Source: Nageia nagi
Lineage: Eukaryota; Pinophyta
Direction of reading: 5' to 3'
Length of the DNA stretch: 64,000 nt
Assembly: GCA_050084985.1 (NCBI GenBank)
Contig: JBITNC010000001.1
Location: 83,576,001-83,640,000 of the forward strand
Shown: one piece after another, positions 46,391-57,345 of the stretch
Position numbering within the stretch: position 1 is the first letter of the stretch
Layout: each line of letters begins with the position of its first letter
Translations under genes and position numbers: made by a program
Notes under the pieces: generated by a model
What the model was told of the DNA's origin: nothing
What the model saw: only the letters and a program-made list of their open reading frames with translations
Databases searched by the model: none

Positions 46391-47372
46391 ACCTCACATC
46401 ATCTTGATGCATCCACATGAGGTACATGTATAATATTTTCTATTTTTGTTTCAAGCTTTATTTCTATTTTTAGTAAGGCATAAGTGTCCTATTTCTTCTC
46501 ACACATTGTTGACATTATAAAAAATGATAGTAAGCAAGTATAATGTCTATGGATCATGGACATAAAATGTATGATATTTGATGGCCAACAATAAAGCTAG
46601 TGAGAGTTCACTCACTTAAAAGGAAACTAGTGATACAACCTTTAGTGAGGATGTTGACATTGATTCATACTCAATGGATGAATCACCTTATAGTGTATCC
46701 ATTAATGCTTATGTTTATTGCTATTAAAGTATAATATCTTTGAATTATGGATATAAAATGCATGATTATCAATAGCCAATGATAAAGTTAGTGATAATTC
46801 AATCATTTAAAAGGAAATTGGTGATACAGCTATTAGTGGGAATGTTGAAATTGATTCATACTCAATGGATGATGCACCTTATTATGTATCCAAGCATGTT
46901 GAAGGGTATTTATAACCTCCTTTTTTTATAGGGTATTACTAATTTCTTCTTTGTTATAGGGTATTATTAATTTTTCTTTGTTATAGGTTCTAAAAAAGAA
47001 TCAAAGCATCCATGTCATCAATAGTACTATTAGCACATCATCAATGTTGTTCTTTCTACCTCATAAAAACTTTAAATTAATAGACATCCATTTTCTCAAA
47101 GAATGGATACTAGAACATCAAACGTTTGAGTATCAAACATGAAAAAGTAGTGATTTCCATTCTTGGGCATCACAAGGGACAAAAACATCAACAATGCATA
47201 TTTTATCTTGCTTCTCCATCCATGGAGCTTTTTTGTGGTGACCAAGTAAAAAAGGGTGAAATGACGGACCTTCACTAAAGGATCATGATGTTGTATAAGA
47301 GTTCAAAGTTCTTAAAATTTTCTTCTACTCTTCCTCTTTGAATATGTAATTTCACATCTTCCATCACACCTC
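46391..47372. repeat. Element J 3' untranslated region with a 191-bp tandem duplication
   Basis: Two copies offset by about 191 bases fill about 46546-46927 (shared words TTAAAAGGAAA, GATTCATACTCAATGGATGA, CACCTTAT). A 30-bp repeat of TTCTTTGTTATAGGGTATTA follows near 46920-46990. No gene is seen. Confidence 0.7.
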
Positions 47373-48013
47373 CAAAGAGGGAAAAAAAATAAATTCCTAA
47401 AAATGAATTCTCATTTATTAAATAATTCATTTTAATAGCATCAATGGATAGTAATTGTTAAAAAGAGTTAAAATACATCCAAGGTAATGTAATCAATGTA
47501 AAAGGATCACAAAATAATGTAAGTGGTGTTAAATATCTATGAAGGCATTATAAGCTATGTAACATGTGATGATTCCAAGAAAAGGAGATGCTAAAGATAT
47601 GGATATAAAATAATATCAAAAGAAAATGATTCATCATAAACAAATTATCAACTAGATAGGTGAACACATACATATCATATCATCCACATAATAATGATGT
47701 TGTATAACACCACCTATCTAAGGATTTGTTATTTATCATTCATCATGTTTCACATACTTCAATTTCTTCATTTAATATTGCTTATTTTAAGGCATCAATG
47801 ATATATAATCAGTAAGGTGCCTACATCATAATTCTTGAACTTGATCAAGTGGAGATTATGCGAAGTTATTATTCATATTCTATTGATTCAAATTTTATGA
47901 AGGTACATTATTATTGCTACCATAATTGGTATATTTTTGATATATACTTTAGTATTACATTTATAGAGAGATATTACTTTTTTTATTGCATTACAAATTA
48001 TTTTTTATCTACA
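47373..48013 (+). repeat. Element J (H) 3' LTR with polypurine tract
   Basis: AAAGAGGGAAAAAAAA (47373-47389) is a polypurine tract before an LTR start at 47390. The next 120 bases follow the reverse complement of element D's LTR (CTAAAAATGAATT, TTATTAAATAATTCATTTTA, GGTAATGTAATCAAT). The likely right edge is TTTTTTATCTACA at 48013, against GAGGTCTACA in D, giving about 624 bp. Confidence 0.7.
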
Positions 48014-50000
48014 TAATGCTTGTACAATCTGATCAAAATTCAAGCAAGAAAACTAAGACTTTTGATTATTCCAACCATTAGGAAGTATCATCATTGACTC
48101 TAGCAGATTTTAAGCATATTGTTGGGATACAAAAAAGATTATCACAGTATGTAAATGGTTAGGATTTGAGAGAGTATAAGATAAACGTATCAAGATTAAA
48201 TTATCCCCCAATATTTCTTAGGTCCAAAATCTTTATCAAGAAATCTCTTAACTTTGAATAACTCCCAAACAACATAAGTTCATAGCTACTTTCTTTTAAA
48301 ACATTTTTTTTACTCATCTTCATGACTTCAAATCACCTCTGCTAAGCATCTTCATCAAACTTTGCATAGTTTAGTAGAGTTCTTATTTATTCAAATCTTG
48401 AATCTCAAACCAATTAAGTCATCATAATTCTATTTCTTTGAAATAGATAAATCAAATTTAGCTAACATGTGTACTTGTTTCACCATATTTAGCTTTGATG
48501 AACATAGAACACATCTTACTAGTAATTATAAAAGCTGATATTACATGATGACTATATGAAACTATCCCATCAAGCATGTTAAAAATGGATTTTTGATTCA
48601 AAAAATTCAATCCCATGTGCTTGTGAGGGGGTGGTTGAACTCATTTATGATCACAAACCAAATTTTCTCAAATGAATCAATTTTCAATCAGTTCAACCTC
48701 TAGTATTTTATATCCAAGATTATGCCTAGTAATCATTTAAACATTTAAGTGATCACAATTTATAGATAAAACTATTAACCATTGAATGACAAAGATTTCA
48801 ATAATATAAGAGATAAGTGTTCTTTAAAGAATTTCATCATTAGCAAGTGGCTCTTAGTTTGGAAATATAAGATCCCAAAGATAAGTATATCTTGAATAAA
48901 GACATAATTTTATTGAGATATTTCCTATAGATAGAAATATGAATAATATCTTGAATCCTTAATGATCTAATTTTATCCAAGATAGTCCTGCTCAGGTCTT
49001 TAACTAACAAGATTATATATTATTCTTGCAAAATATCCAATCCAAACAAGATTTGTATCTCATAGACAAGATGAAATCACCCATTCTTTAAAGCTCTTAG
49101 AATTGGTAATCATGAGGTTTACTTCCCATAGACAAAGATATATACCCCTTAAAAGAATCCTAAAAAATAGGGGAGATAATTTGACTTTTGATTTTGATAT
49201 TTGATTTTATTAAGAAGGGGCCTTATCCATTACAAAAAGAAAGAATAAATAATACTTAAAAGGAAAGGAAAATAAAGGTTGAGAGTACAGGAAAGAAAGG
49301 GAAATGGTGTTTCTTGGGACCAACCTACGCTTCCAATAATTAATCAGATCCATGAGGAAGGACTCCCAACTCATAACCACCCCTTCATGTTACTATTCTT
49401 TTATCAATGGTAAGAGAGATGAGATTATAGTCACATATATTTCACCTAATATTCTTAGCTATAAAATAGGAAATGTACAAATGATGCAACGATTTAAGCC
49501 ATCCAATATTCATACAAAGAAATAAAAGGAAAAATTTCATTATACTCAATTTGGTTTGAAATATTAGATATTCCATTACTAAGGGATAAATATCGATAGA
49601 TCCAACCTCTAAAATACATCGACCTGAGCTGTATATATAGCTTCAAACTTAAAAATATCTACCAATGATAATATAAAAATATAAAAGAGAATCTAATGTC
49701 ATAACCTGCATGCGACTAACTGAAATAATAAAATTATGAAATTTATGAAAATATCTAGGCTACATCTTGTATACATAGCTATAACTTCCTATATTTATGC
49801 TAATGGTAATTGTATTTTGTCCTTAACACCCAACACAGATGGAAAATCTTATTTGCACAAGTACAGAGAAATGCTAAGAGTTTGTTCTAAGTTTACAATG
49901 TTTATATAATCCTATCAAAATTCAGGTAGTAAAACTAATACTATCAATTATTCTTACCAAAAGGAAGTTTCATTGTTGACTCCAGTTGATCAATATATGT
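48014..50000. repeat. AT-rich DNA bounded by a diverged direct repeat
   Basis: A segment of about 100 bases at 48021-48122 (ATCAAAATTCAAGCAAG, TTGATTATTCCAACC, GGAAGTATCATCATTGACTC) recurs in diverged form at 49900-50000 (ATCAAAATTCAGGTAG, CAATTATTCTTACC, GGAAGTTTCATTGTTGACTC). The 1.9 kb spacing could mean an old solo element with direct terminal repeats or a segmental duplication. No coding frame is recognised. Confidence 0.45.
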
Positions 50001-51720
50001 TAATAGATGCATGTGCAAACCATGTATAGAAAATATGGAATTTCACACCATAAAATAAACCTAGCCATGCTTTGCAATAATTTATTATACAATTAGAAAA
50101 TGAATAAATCCAAGTGAAGTAAAAGAAAGAAAAGACTTGGATGATAAGATTGGAAAAGGTATTTGGTATTAATACTTTTTCATGGTATTAAACTATGTGA
50201 AGAAAAGGCAATTGAGGAGGTGCTTGTTAAAGCCATCTTAATATCATAAGCATTGTGTCAAATCATACATAATAAACATATGGATGATGACCCATTTCCA
50301 ATGTTTAAAAGACTTTTGCTTTGAGTTATGCCTTCATGATGGCAATTAACTTTCAATGAAATATAAGTTTTATTTTTCTAGATGTTTATTGCATTTTTTT
50401 TTTATTAATTTCAAGATTTATGGATTGCTACTTTATTTTGTAGCTTTGGTTTACAGAGTTTTTTATTTCATGTAAATAATTTAATTATTTTTTCATATAA
50501 TATACATAATAATTAAGTTTGTCTATAAAAATATTAAGTTGATTTATTTATTCAATTTAAATAAAGTTAATAGTATTATATTTTATGTTTATTATTATTG
50601 TAAAAGGTTTGTATAAAAAATTGTTTTTAATCTAATGAATTTTTTTTATAGTAGATAACCTTAATAAATTTATAGAGAAGGTAATGATTGCTATGAAAAA
50701 CTATTACTAAGGTTCTTATGAAAATTTTATATATTATGTTATAGTGGATAATCTTCATAAATTGATAAAGTAATTATTACCATACAAAAGTATTGTTAAG
50801 GTTCTTATGAAGAAAAATAATTAAATTTTTTCTTGTGGGTTTAAATTATTGCATACAATTCAATCATAAAGTTTATAATATATTTAATGTTGCACAATGG
50901 TTTAAGGATTAAGAAATATTTTATTGTAAATCATATTAGGAGTCAATGATAAGGCCTAATGCTTCTTCATGCTTTCATGGGTAGGTTGATAAAGGTAAAC
51001 CACCCATGTGTATGTTTCACATCACATCTCGATTAATGTGCATTAGTGGATTCCAGAATAGCATTATGATATGTGGGAAATATTTTATAAGATTTGATAC
51101 CTTTATTGACAACTTTGTGGGGTTATGATAGAGGCCACTGACATGTTAGTTAAAAACCATTGAGAGGAAGAGATTATCAACATTTTCTTGGTTAACATAT
51201 TGATATTATCTTGATGAAATAAAAGCATGAAAACATATGTTCAACCTCAATCCATCAATGTGAAACAATAATAGTTATGAAATTCAGAATAACAACTTTC
51301 TTTAATAACATTATAATATTAAATTATACATTGTGTTATACTTATAAAATTATATATAAAAAAAGTTAGAATCACAACTTGCAAGTTATATCCGTATAAA
51401 CTTAAGGTACTAAACATAATTACAATAAAAGATGAATCTTTATAAAAATTTCATTTGATATTGACCTTTCCTTTAATTAATCCATCCATTACTGAAAAGG
51501 AGGAGAATTGTCTATCCCATAACAAATAATTCAATCTTTAAAATAATAAACTAGAACCTTGATGATGACAGAAAGAAGATAAAAAAAAAAAAAACACACC
51601 TTTTAGCAAGTTGCCCCAAATCAACCTCGAACCTTATGATCTTGGTCCTAGACTCTAACATCATGATCTATGTCCTAGACTTTAACATATTATATGCTTC
51701 CATAGGTCCTCACAACACGG
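50001..51720. repeat. AT-rich DNA with a 92-bp imperfect tandem duplication
   Basis: At about 50648-50815 two units share TTATAGTRGATAAYCTT and AAGGTTCTTATGAA. Homopolymer runs (T8-T9 near 50395, A13 near 51582) are present. No gene, RNA or element is recognised in this 1.7 kb. Confidence 0.5.
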
Positions 51721-51802
51721 AACCACCAAAACCCTAGACCAATTCTTAACAAATAAAATATAACCACCAAAACCCTAGACCAATTCTTAACAAATAAAAT
51801 AT
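51721..51802. repeat. 41-bp perfect or near-perfect tandem duplication
   Basis: AACCACCAAAACCCTAGACC starts both units (51721 and 51762), and each ends ACAAATAAAATAT. No difference between the copies is seen, so it is probably recent. Confidence 0.9.
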
Positions 51803-52039
51803 AACCAACCAACACATCCAACAAGGGAATGTGACAACCATTGCGTGGTTAAACCTTTATTTATTCCCTCGTTGACTTGTCCTAAGTCTTCTATAGCAAC
51901 TTGCCTAAGGTCGTTGATCGACAACTCTGGTGAGTTGGGTGGGTGTGGGAGGTTGATCAATGGGAGTCCAAAATGAACAACACATATTGCTTTACAAAAC
52001 AAACATATTCCAAACCAATTAAATATTATTAATTAATAA

Positions 52040-52680
52040 AATGCTTTTCTTGTTCCCCATGCCGAACGGCCCCCATTGGGCGGCTCCGCATCTCCGCCGC
52101 CGGCCCGCCAGCGCCTGCCTTATTATTTTAATAATAAACCAATGGTCCCAAAAAATATTAAATAAATATTTCTTTTGGTCATTATTGACAGCCTCACAAT
52201 CCAAGAGACATGGTCACCTGGGCAGGCGTACGTATCACATGACAGAATCAGGGCTCTAGAGCACGCGGCCCGAATTTCGACATCGACGGTCCTCCTGCCG
52301 CCAGGTAAGAAGTCCACGTCGGACCCAACGGGCTGCCCGGACAACGACGCTTGTGACTCCCGTATGTTCGGGGCAGTCAACAATATTTTTCTGTTCCAGC
52401 TCGGATGCAGCGGGCCCCCCACCACTCAGGTCAAACACGGTGTCCGAAGAATTTGTCTCCGGGGCCCACACTCGGCTTCCGCGCCCGGTCCCATGGCGCT
52501 AGATTCCCGTAATAAGAGCCTTCCTTTGACCCAAGAACTGCTCCTGCTAAGTGCTAAGCACCCCTCGGCCGGCACCCCGCACTTGCGCTTGTCTAGAGAA
52601 TCTCGAACCGTCCGCTATCCGACGGTTTGTTTGTGTATGTACGTTCCTGCGTGGTGGGAATGGATTTAACCGTTGGTACA
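52040..52680. promoter_or_regulatory. CpG-rich island, candidate gene promoter or 5' gene fragment
   Basis: About 640 bases are far richer in G+C and in CpG than all surroundings (for example CTCCGCCGCCGGCCCGCCAG at 52092-52111). CpG is strongly decayed elsewhere, so this stretch has probably been unmethylated or arrived recently. It holds a consensus donor CCAG/GTAAGA at 52304 and an acceptor TTTTTCTGTTCCAG ending 52399, a GTCCACGTCGGAC block (ACGT core) near 52311-52323, TGTCTC near 52456 and an AACCGTC...GACGGTT inverted repeat at 52606-52627. Frames on both strands stay open only because the region is GC-rich. I recognise no protein. Confidence 0.5.
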
Positions 52681-53112
52681 GGGCAGGGTTGCAATTTCAA
52701 AATAAAATTTTAAAAGTAATTTTTTTTCCGGTTAAAAATTTTCATTGCTTTTTAGACTACAATTTAAATTTTTATTTACCTTTTATTTTAGTTTTGATTT
52801 ATTTTTTTTCTCTTTTTTTCAAATTTTAGATTATATTATTCTTTTCACTTAAAGACTATAAAATTATATTCATTTTTTTTTAAATGACTACCATAAAAAA
52901 AATTAAAAGTTTCAAGTTGTAATAAAATTTAATACATATAAAATATATGTACTCAATTGAAATCGATTCAAAATCAACTAATAATTACTATTGTCATAAC
53001 ATTCTTACAAATTCCATTCAAAAGTAAAATTTTAATTAATGTAAGAGGTTTTATGCAAATATAAATCATAACTATATAAATAACTTTTTCAAATCAATTT
53101 CTACTATAGAAT
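52681..53112. other. AT-rich DNA, nothing recognised
   Basis: T-rich runs (for example TTTTTTTTCTCTTTTTTTC near 52803) follow the CpG-rich island directly. No frame or repeat is seen. Confidence 0.5.
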
Positions 53113-53995
53113 TCATCAGTTAATTAGTTAAATTATCTAAAAACCTCAAAACATAACACTAATATAGATTAAATTATGAGCAGTACGCAAATCCCAAGTG
53201 CCAAACCATCTGTATTATGGCCTATAGCTTAAATCTTACCTCCAATTCATGTAAGTGTTTTTTTATTGTAGTTGCCGAGAAAAATTCAAATGAGGTCACA
53301 CTTAAGCACATAAAAAATAAAACCATATACATGTGTAGAAGTATAGATAGCTACACAATTATTAAAAAATTTAATTATTAAGCAACAAAATATTAGGACT
53401 TGGTGTCATTTTGTTTTACTTGAATTGAATTTATCTTGTAAAAGAAATACCTTTCCAAAGGGAGAAACTAGTTGCTGAAGTATTGAAATTTAGTCTCCAA
53501 GATTTACCTTTGGTACTCGAACATGCACATACAATATTATAAAAAATCTTCAATAGATGAAGGGAGAAAATAATCTTGTAAATGAATTGATCACATATTG
53601 TTTCACTAGACTATCAAATTTGTTGAGAATGATTATACATAGTGCAATTACCTCATATATGAGAGATATATTCTCGACATGGGGTCTTTTGAATATGGCA
53701 TCATGAAATATGATGTTTGTTGTCCTCCACTTCATATTCATATCATTGTTGGAGTCCTTGCAATGAATGTTTTTTTGAACAAGCTTATGCAAAATTAATA
53801 GTATAGAATTGAAACTTGAACCCTTTAAAGGACATGTGGGTTAGAGAGTTCATCACCTAATTAGTTGAATGATGTTTGAAAATCCTAAATGTAATACTAA
53901 AATAGATTAAATCATGAGTAGGAGTAATCTGCAAATTCAAAGTTTCAAACCATTTGGGTTATTGCTCATCACCTAAATCTTACCTCCAATTCAAA
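53113..53995. repeat. Pair of diverged direct repeats about 735 bp apart
   Basis: 53113-53260 and 53848-53995 share AATTAGTT, AATATAGATTAAAT/AAATAGATTAAAT, a GAGTA/GAGCAGTA-CGCAAAT-like block, CCAAACCAT and the well-kept TAAATCTTACCTCCAATTCA. Between them is AT-rich DNA with a short minus-strand ORF (53550-53792) of no known family. The pair may be ends of an old element. Confidence 0.5.
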
Positions 53996-54010
53996 ATCTA
54001 ATCTATACAC

Positions 54011-54511
54011 ATGTCTCAAATCATAATATTGTATAAATGTGTGAGATCCAACGCAAATAATAAAAAAAACCTAATTCATATAGCAAAATCCTTGAAAACT
54101 AGACTATTATCAATTTGGACCAACTTTACCTCCAAATATAAATATAATCATTACCTACAAAAACCAAGAAATGCACTTCAAAGAAGTCATAAAGGGAGGA
54201 AATTTAATGCTCCATTTCTTATTGTTGTTGTTGATCATGCCAAGTTTTCTAGCAAAGGAATTTGTGAATCTATAATTCATGAATCTTTGGATGATGATTT
54301 TGAAGTTTCCAAATTCCATGCCAATTCTATTACCTATCTCACTAACCAATTTATCAATTTTGCAATACATCAATTATTCTTCATTAACAAGCATCACCAA
54401 TCGAATTTCAAAATATTTATTTCCTTGATGATTCATAATTACAAATTAGTATTCAGTAGAACATATCAATTTATGATGTATTCACATTCACATTCAACAT
54501 ATTATATATAA
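54011..54511 (+). CDS. Unrecognised 166-aa ORF
   Basis: An open frame of 166 codons in AT-rich DNA, longer than most chance frames nearby. The protein is basic at the start (NNKKNLIHIAKSLKTR), has a hydrophobic strand (APFLIVVVDHAKF) and an acidic patch (ESLDDDFEV), and ends in a His/Ser/Tyr-rich tail. No domain, signal peptide or catalytic motif is recognised and no promoter is visible. It may be chance; the diverged repeat just upstream argues against a stable gene context. Confidence 0.2.
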   Translation: MSQIIILYKCVRSNANNKKNLIHIAKSLKTRLLSIWTNFTSKYKYNHYLQKPRNALQRSHKGRKFNAPFLIVVVDHAKFSSKGICESIIHESLDDDFEVSKFHANSITYLTNQFINFAIHQLFFINKHHQSNFKIFISLMIHNYKLVFSRTYQFMMYSHSHSTYYI

Positions 54512-55045
54512 ATATATATATAACACGTAGATTTAGAACCATATTCTATGGTTTTAAAATGGAAAATACAAGCTACAACTTGTCAAATTTCAAGGTTGGT
54601 ATAAGGCATTAGTTAGGCAAAGTAGTATTTGAAATCCCTCTATGTAAAAATAAAAGTTATATTTCATTAATATTGATGGGTGATAAGTATGGTTAATGGG
54701 ACTCTAAGTTAGGTTAGTACAATAACTTGTATCTCATTTTTCTAGAGTTTGGAAGGTTACATTTTATGTAAAATAGGGCAAATTAATTTATCATCTCTGC
54801 ACAGTTAAGGAACATAGGTTCATGGTAATAGAGATAATATTAAAGTAATAAAAACCTAAAATAAATTATCTTTATTTAAAAATCCTTAGGTTGTATGTTA
54901 ATAATTAGGTTGTACTTGTGATCTCTCCCTTCTCCACCAAAATTGTTTTGCCCCATTTACATTATTTTATTGAATAAAACACCTTTTTCTTTTTTAAAGT
55001 ATGATTACTTGAGTTTTCATGAGTAAAATATAACTATTAAACCTT
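54512..55045. other. AT-rich DNA, nothing recognised
   Basis: It opens with a TATATATAAATATATATATA run near 54503-54523. No coding frame, LTR edge or tandem repeat is seen. Confidence 0.5.
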
Positions 55046-55049
55046 GAGA

Positions 55050-55125
55050 GGACATTGGTTTTTATTTTTTGAATTCAAGTCTCCCATGAAAGACACTCAC
55101 TTTATCAATTAAAATGTAACCTTAT
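55050..55125 (-). repeat. Degenerate tRNA-like (SINE) relic
   Basis: On the minus strand TTAATTGATAAAGTGAGTG, then TCTTTCATGGGAGACTTGA and ATTCAA recall the D-arm, anticodon arm and box B of a tRNA-derived SINE (compare the usual GGTAGAGTG...TTTCATGGGAGA...GTTCGAA). Box A and box B are both damaged, so this is tentative. Confidence 0.3.
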
Positions 55126-55129
55126 TTAT

Positions 55130-55744
55130 ATCTTTAGACTTTATATATATGATTCATTGGTTACAAAGATCATATTAATTAAAAATGCAAATTTTACATA
55201 AACCTATGATTGCTATAAAACCATGGGGAATAGTATTAAAATATTTAAAATAAAAATAAATAACTCTATTGATATAAATTTGCACCTATATTTGTGTAGA
55301 ATTCGAACTTGATCCCTTTCTCTTATATTTATGTTGAATTACTTTTGTGAACTTTAAATTTGATCCCTTATGATTTTCTTTTAAATATTGTTTGAAACAA
55401 CATATGTTGAGAAGGTGCAATGAATCTATTAGAAGAACAATTGAGTGTTATTGCTTTCAATGTATTTATATTTATATTATAATTAGTTAACTATTATAAT
55501 TCTACATTTATTAGTCAACTAAATTAACTTTTATTTATTTTTTAAATATTTAAGGGATGGATATTTGAGTCCATGCCCTCCCCCTTTGTTTTCCATTGTA
55601 TAACACCTCTCAATGTATAGAATATAATAACTTTATGATAAAAATAGATGTTTGTGGCTTGATCATGCCCCCATCTAAGTTCAAAAAATTAACCCTATTT
55701 TGGGTAGTTAAGATCAACATGAGTTGAAAAAAATTAACCCTACT
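55130..55744. other. AT-rich DNA left of element G
   Basis: No gene is seen. The phrase GAACTTGATCCCTTT/AAATTTGATCCCTTA occurs twice (about 55306 and 55350). The candidate TSD CTAGG of element G lies at 55745-55749. Confidence 0.45.
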
Positions 55745-55749
55745 CTAGG

Positions 55750-56378
55750 TGTTAACACCTAAAAAAGAAATTTTAATTTAATTAAATAACATTTTATTTA
55801 TTCAAAATAATTTATTTAATTTATTAAATAAATGCTCTTTTCCATGTGCACTCTCATCTACCTTTATGTTTATGGTAATAGGTTAGCTCAAAATCACAAT
55901 AAGCCTAAGGAGGAGCCTTAACACTAGATCAAAGATATGATATGACATGACATAATCCTAAATCCTTTATATATGGCAATATACTTATGTCATTCTTGAT
56001 TGATGTCTCTTAACACCACCTATCCTCTTCGGATTTTGTTATACTTTGAGCTATGCATTCTTGTAATCTTTTATCTATTCACGAGTAAGATTTTATGCAT
56101 CAAAGGTGGGATGTTGATATCAAGCAAAAGGGTAAGGTATTATGGAATGGTAACTGGATGATGTCATTGGATTCCTAGCATTGGTGCTAGGTTGAGGTCG
56201 GATTCATGGCTCCATATTTTGGAGAAAGTCATCATTCATCATCTTTTAATTGAATTTCACCTTTGTATGTCATCATAAGTACAGTACAAGTTTGTATCTT
56301 CCATAAATCTAATTTTAATAAGTCAAGATCAATTAGGTAATTATCTTCTTTCATGTCATTGATTTCCTGTTACTTCAT
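55750..56378 (+). repeat. Element G 5' LTR, 3' end deleted
   Basis: It starts TGTTAACACCTAAAAAAG and follows the 3' copy at 63566-64000 (shared AATGCTCTT, CTCATCTACCTTTATGTTT, AAGGAGGAGCCTTAA, CATGATATGACATGACATAA). Near 56375 the LTR text joins directly to leader text that in element F lies beyond the primer site (ATTATCCWTCAYTAGTTGCA), so the LTR tail and primer site are missing. Confidence 0.8.
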
Positions 56379-56475
56379 TATCCATCACTAGTTGCACCAA
56401 AACCCTAGGGTTTTAGGATAGGCCTAATCTTTCATTTTAGGTGTTTCAAAAATAGAACCTATTGAGTTTCTTTCC

Positions 56476-57345
56476 ATGGCTAATAGTTTTGATGAGGCCA
56501 CCAAGACTAATATAAAGAAGATAATATATAGAAAGGAAAAGAGAAGTGAAGCCTCTAACATTGGGAGTAATAGTTAGTATGGTGGAGGTGCTCCATCCAT
56601 GTCTAGGAAATTGAATTCACTATGTGATGAAATTCGTAATACTAGGGCTCCTGATTTGTAAGTAGAAACTATTTTTGATACATATAATGGTGAGAGAGAT
56701 CCTATGGATCATATCAAGGATTTTGAAATGATATTAAAATTGAAATTTTAGATGAATGAAAACTTGATGGTTAAATACTTCCCTACTACATTCAAAGATG
56801 ATGCACTCAATTGGTACTTCTCTATACTAGCTAAATCTATTAATTTCTATGCGTAACTTATCTCATGATTTTATGTGCATTTCAAATATCATGCTTCTAA
56901 ATAAATAAAAATTTTAGATTTAGTTAGTGTTATCCAAGGTCCAAATGAGAGATTTGACAAATTTTCCTAAAGATTTCAAAATATATGGAGCATAATTCTT
57001 GAACCTTATCTGAGCCTCATGTCACATCCATATTTATCCACAATATACACCATAAATTAAATTTCATAGCCTTGGATTATATGACATTATCCTTTATAAA
57101 AGTTATGTATAGGATTACCCAAAAAGAGAAGTTCTTAGTTTATATGGGTGACTTGAAATATTGAAACCCTAATAAGTAAACTAAGGGAGGTAGACATCAG
57201 AAAAACAAGATAAAGAAGTACATGCCATAGAAAACCCCCATCCAAAGAGCAATAAAGGAGTCTAGCAAGGCAAAACATCAAGAAGAATAATAGGTTACCT
57301 TTGGCTCCTATCATTATGTTTAAGGATTATTTACAAAAAGGACTA
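56476..57345 (+). pseudogene. Element G gag remnant
   Basis: The frame opens MANSFDEATKTNIKK at 56476. The Retrotrans_gag core reads FDTYNGERDPMDHIKDFEM (about 56672-56728), YFPTTFKDDALNWYFSI (about 56780-56825) and GPNERFDKFS then RFQNIW (about 56940-56990). A basic stretch (RKTR-RSTCHRK) and FKDYLQKGLIKND follow near 57320-57355. Several TAG/TAA stops break it. Zinc-knuckle wording is hinted by FYKYHKVKDHK (about 57410-57445). Confidence 0.75.

Noticed and set aside
52175-52669. 164-aa ORF across the CpG-rich island
   Set aside because: Frames on both strands are open here because the GC-rich composition makes stops rare. The product is Pro/Ser/Arg-rich with no domain and crosses a plausible intron.
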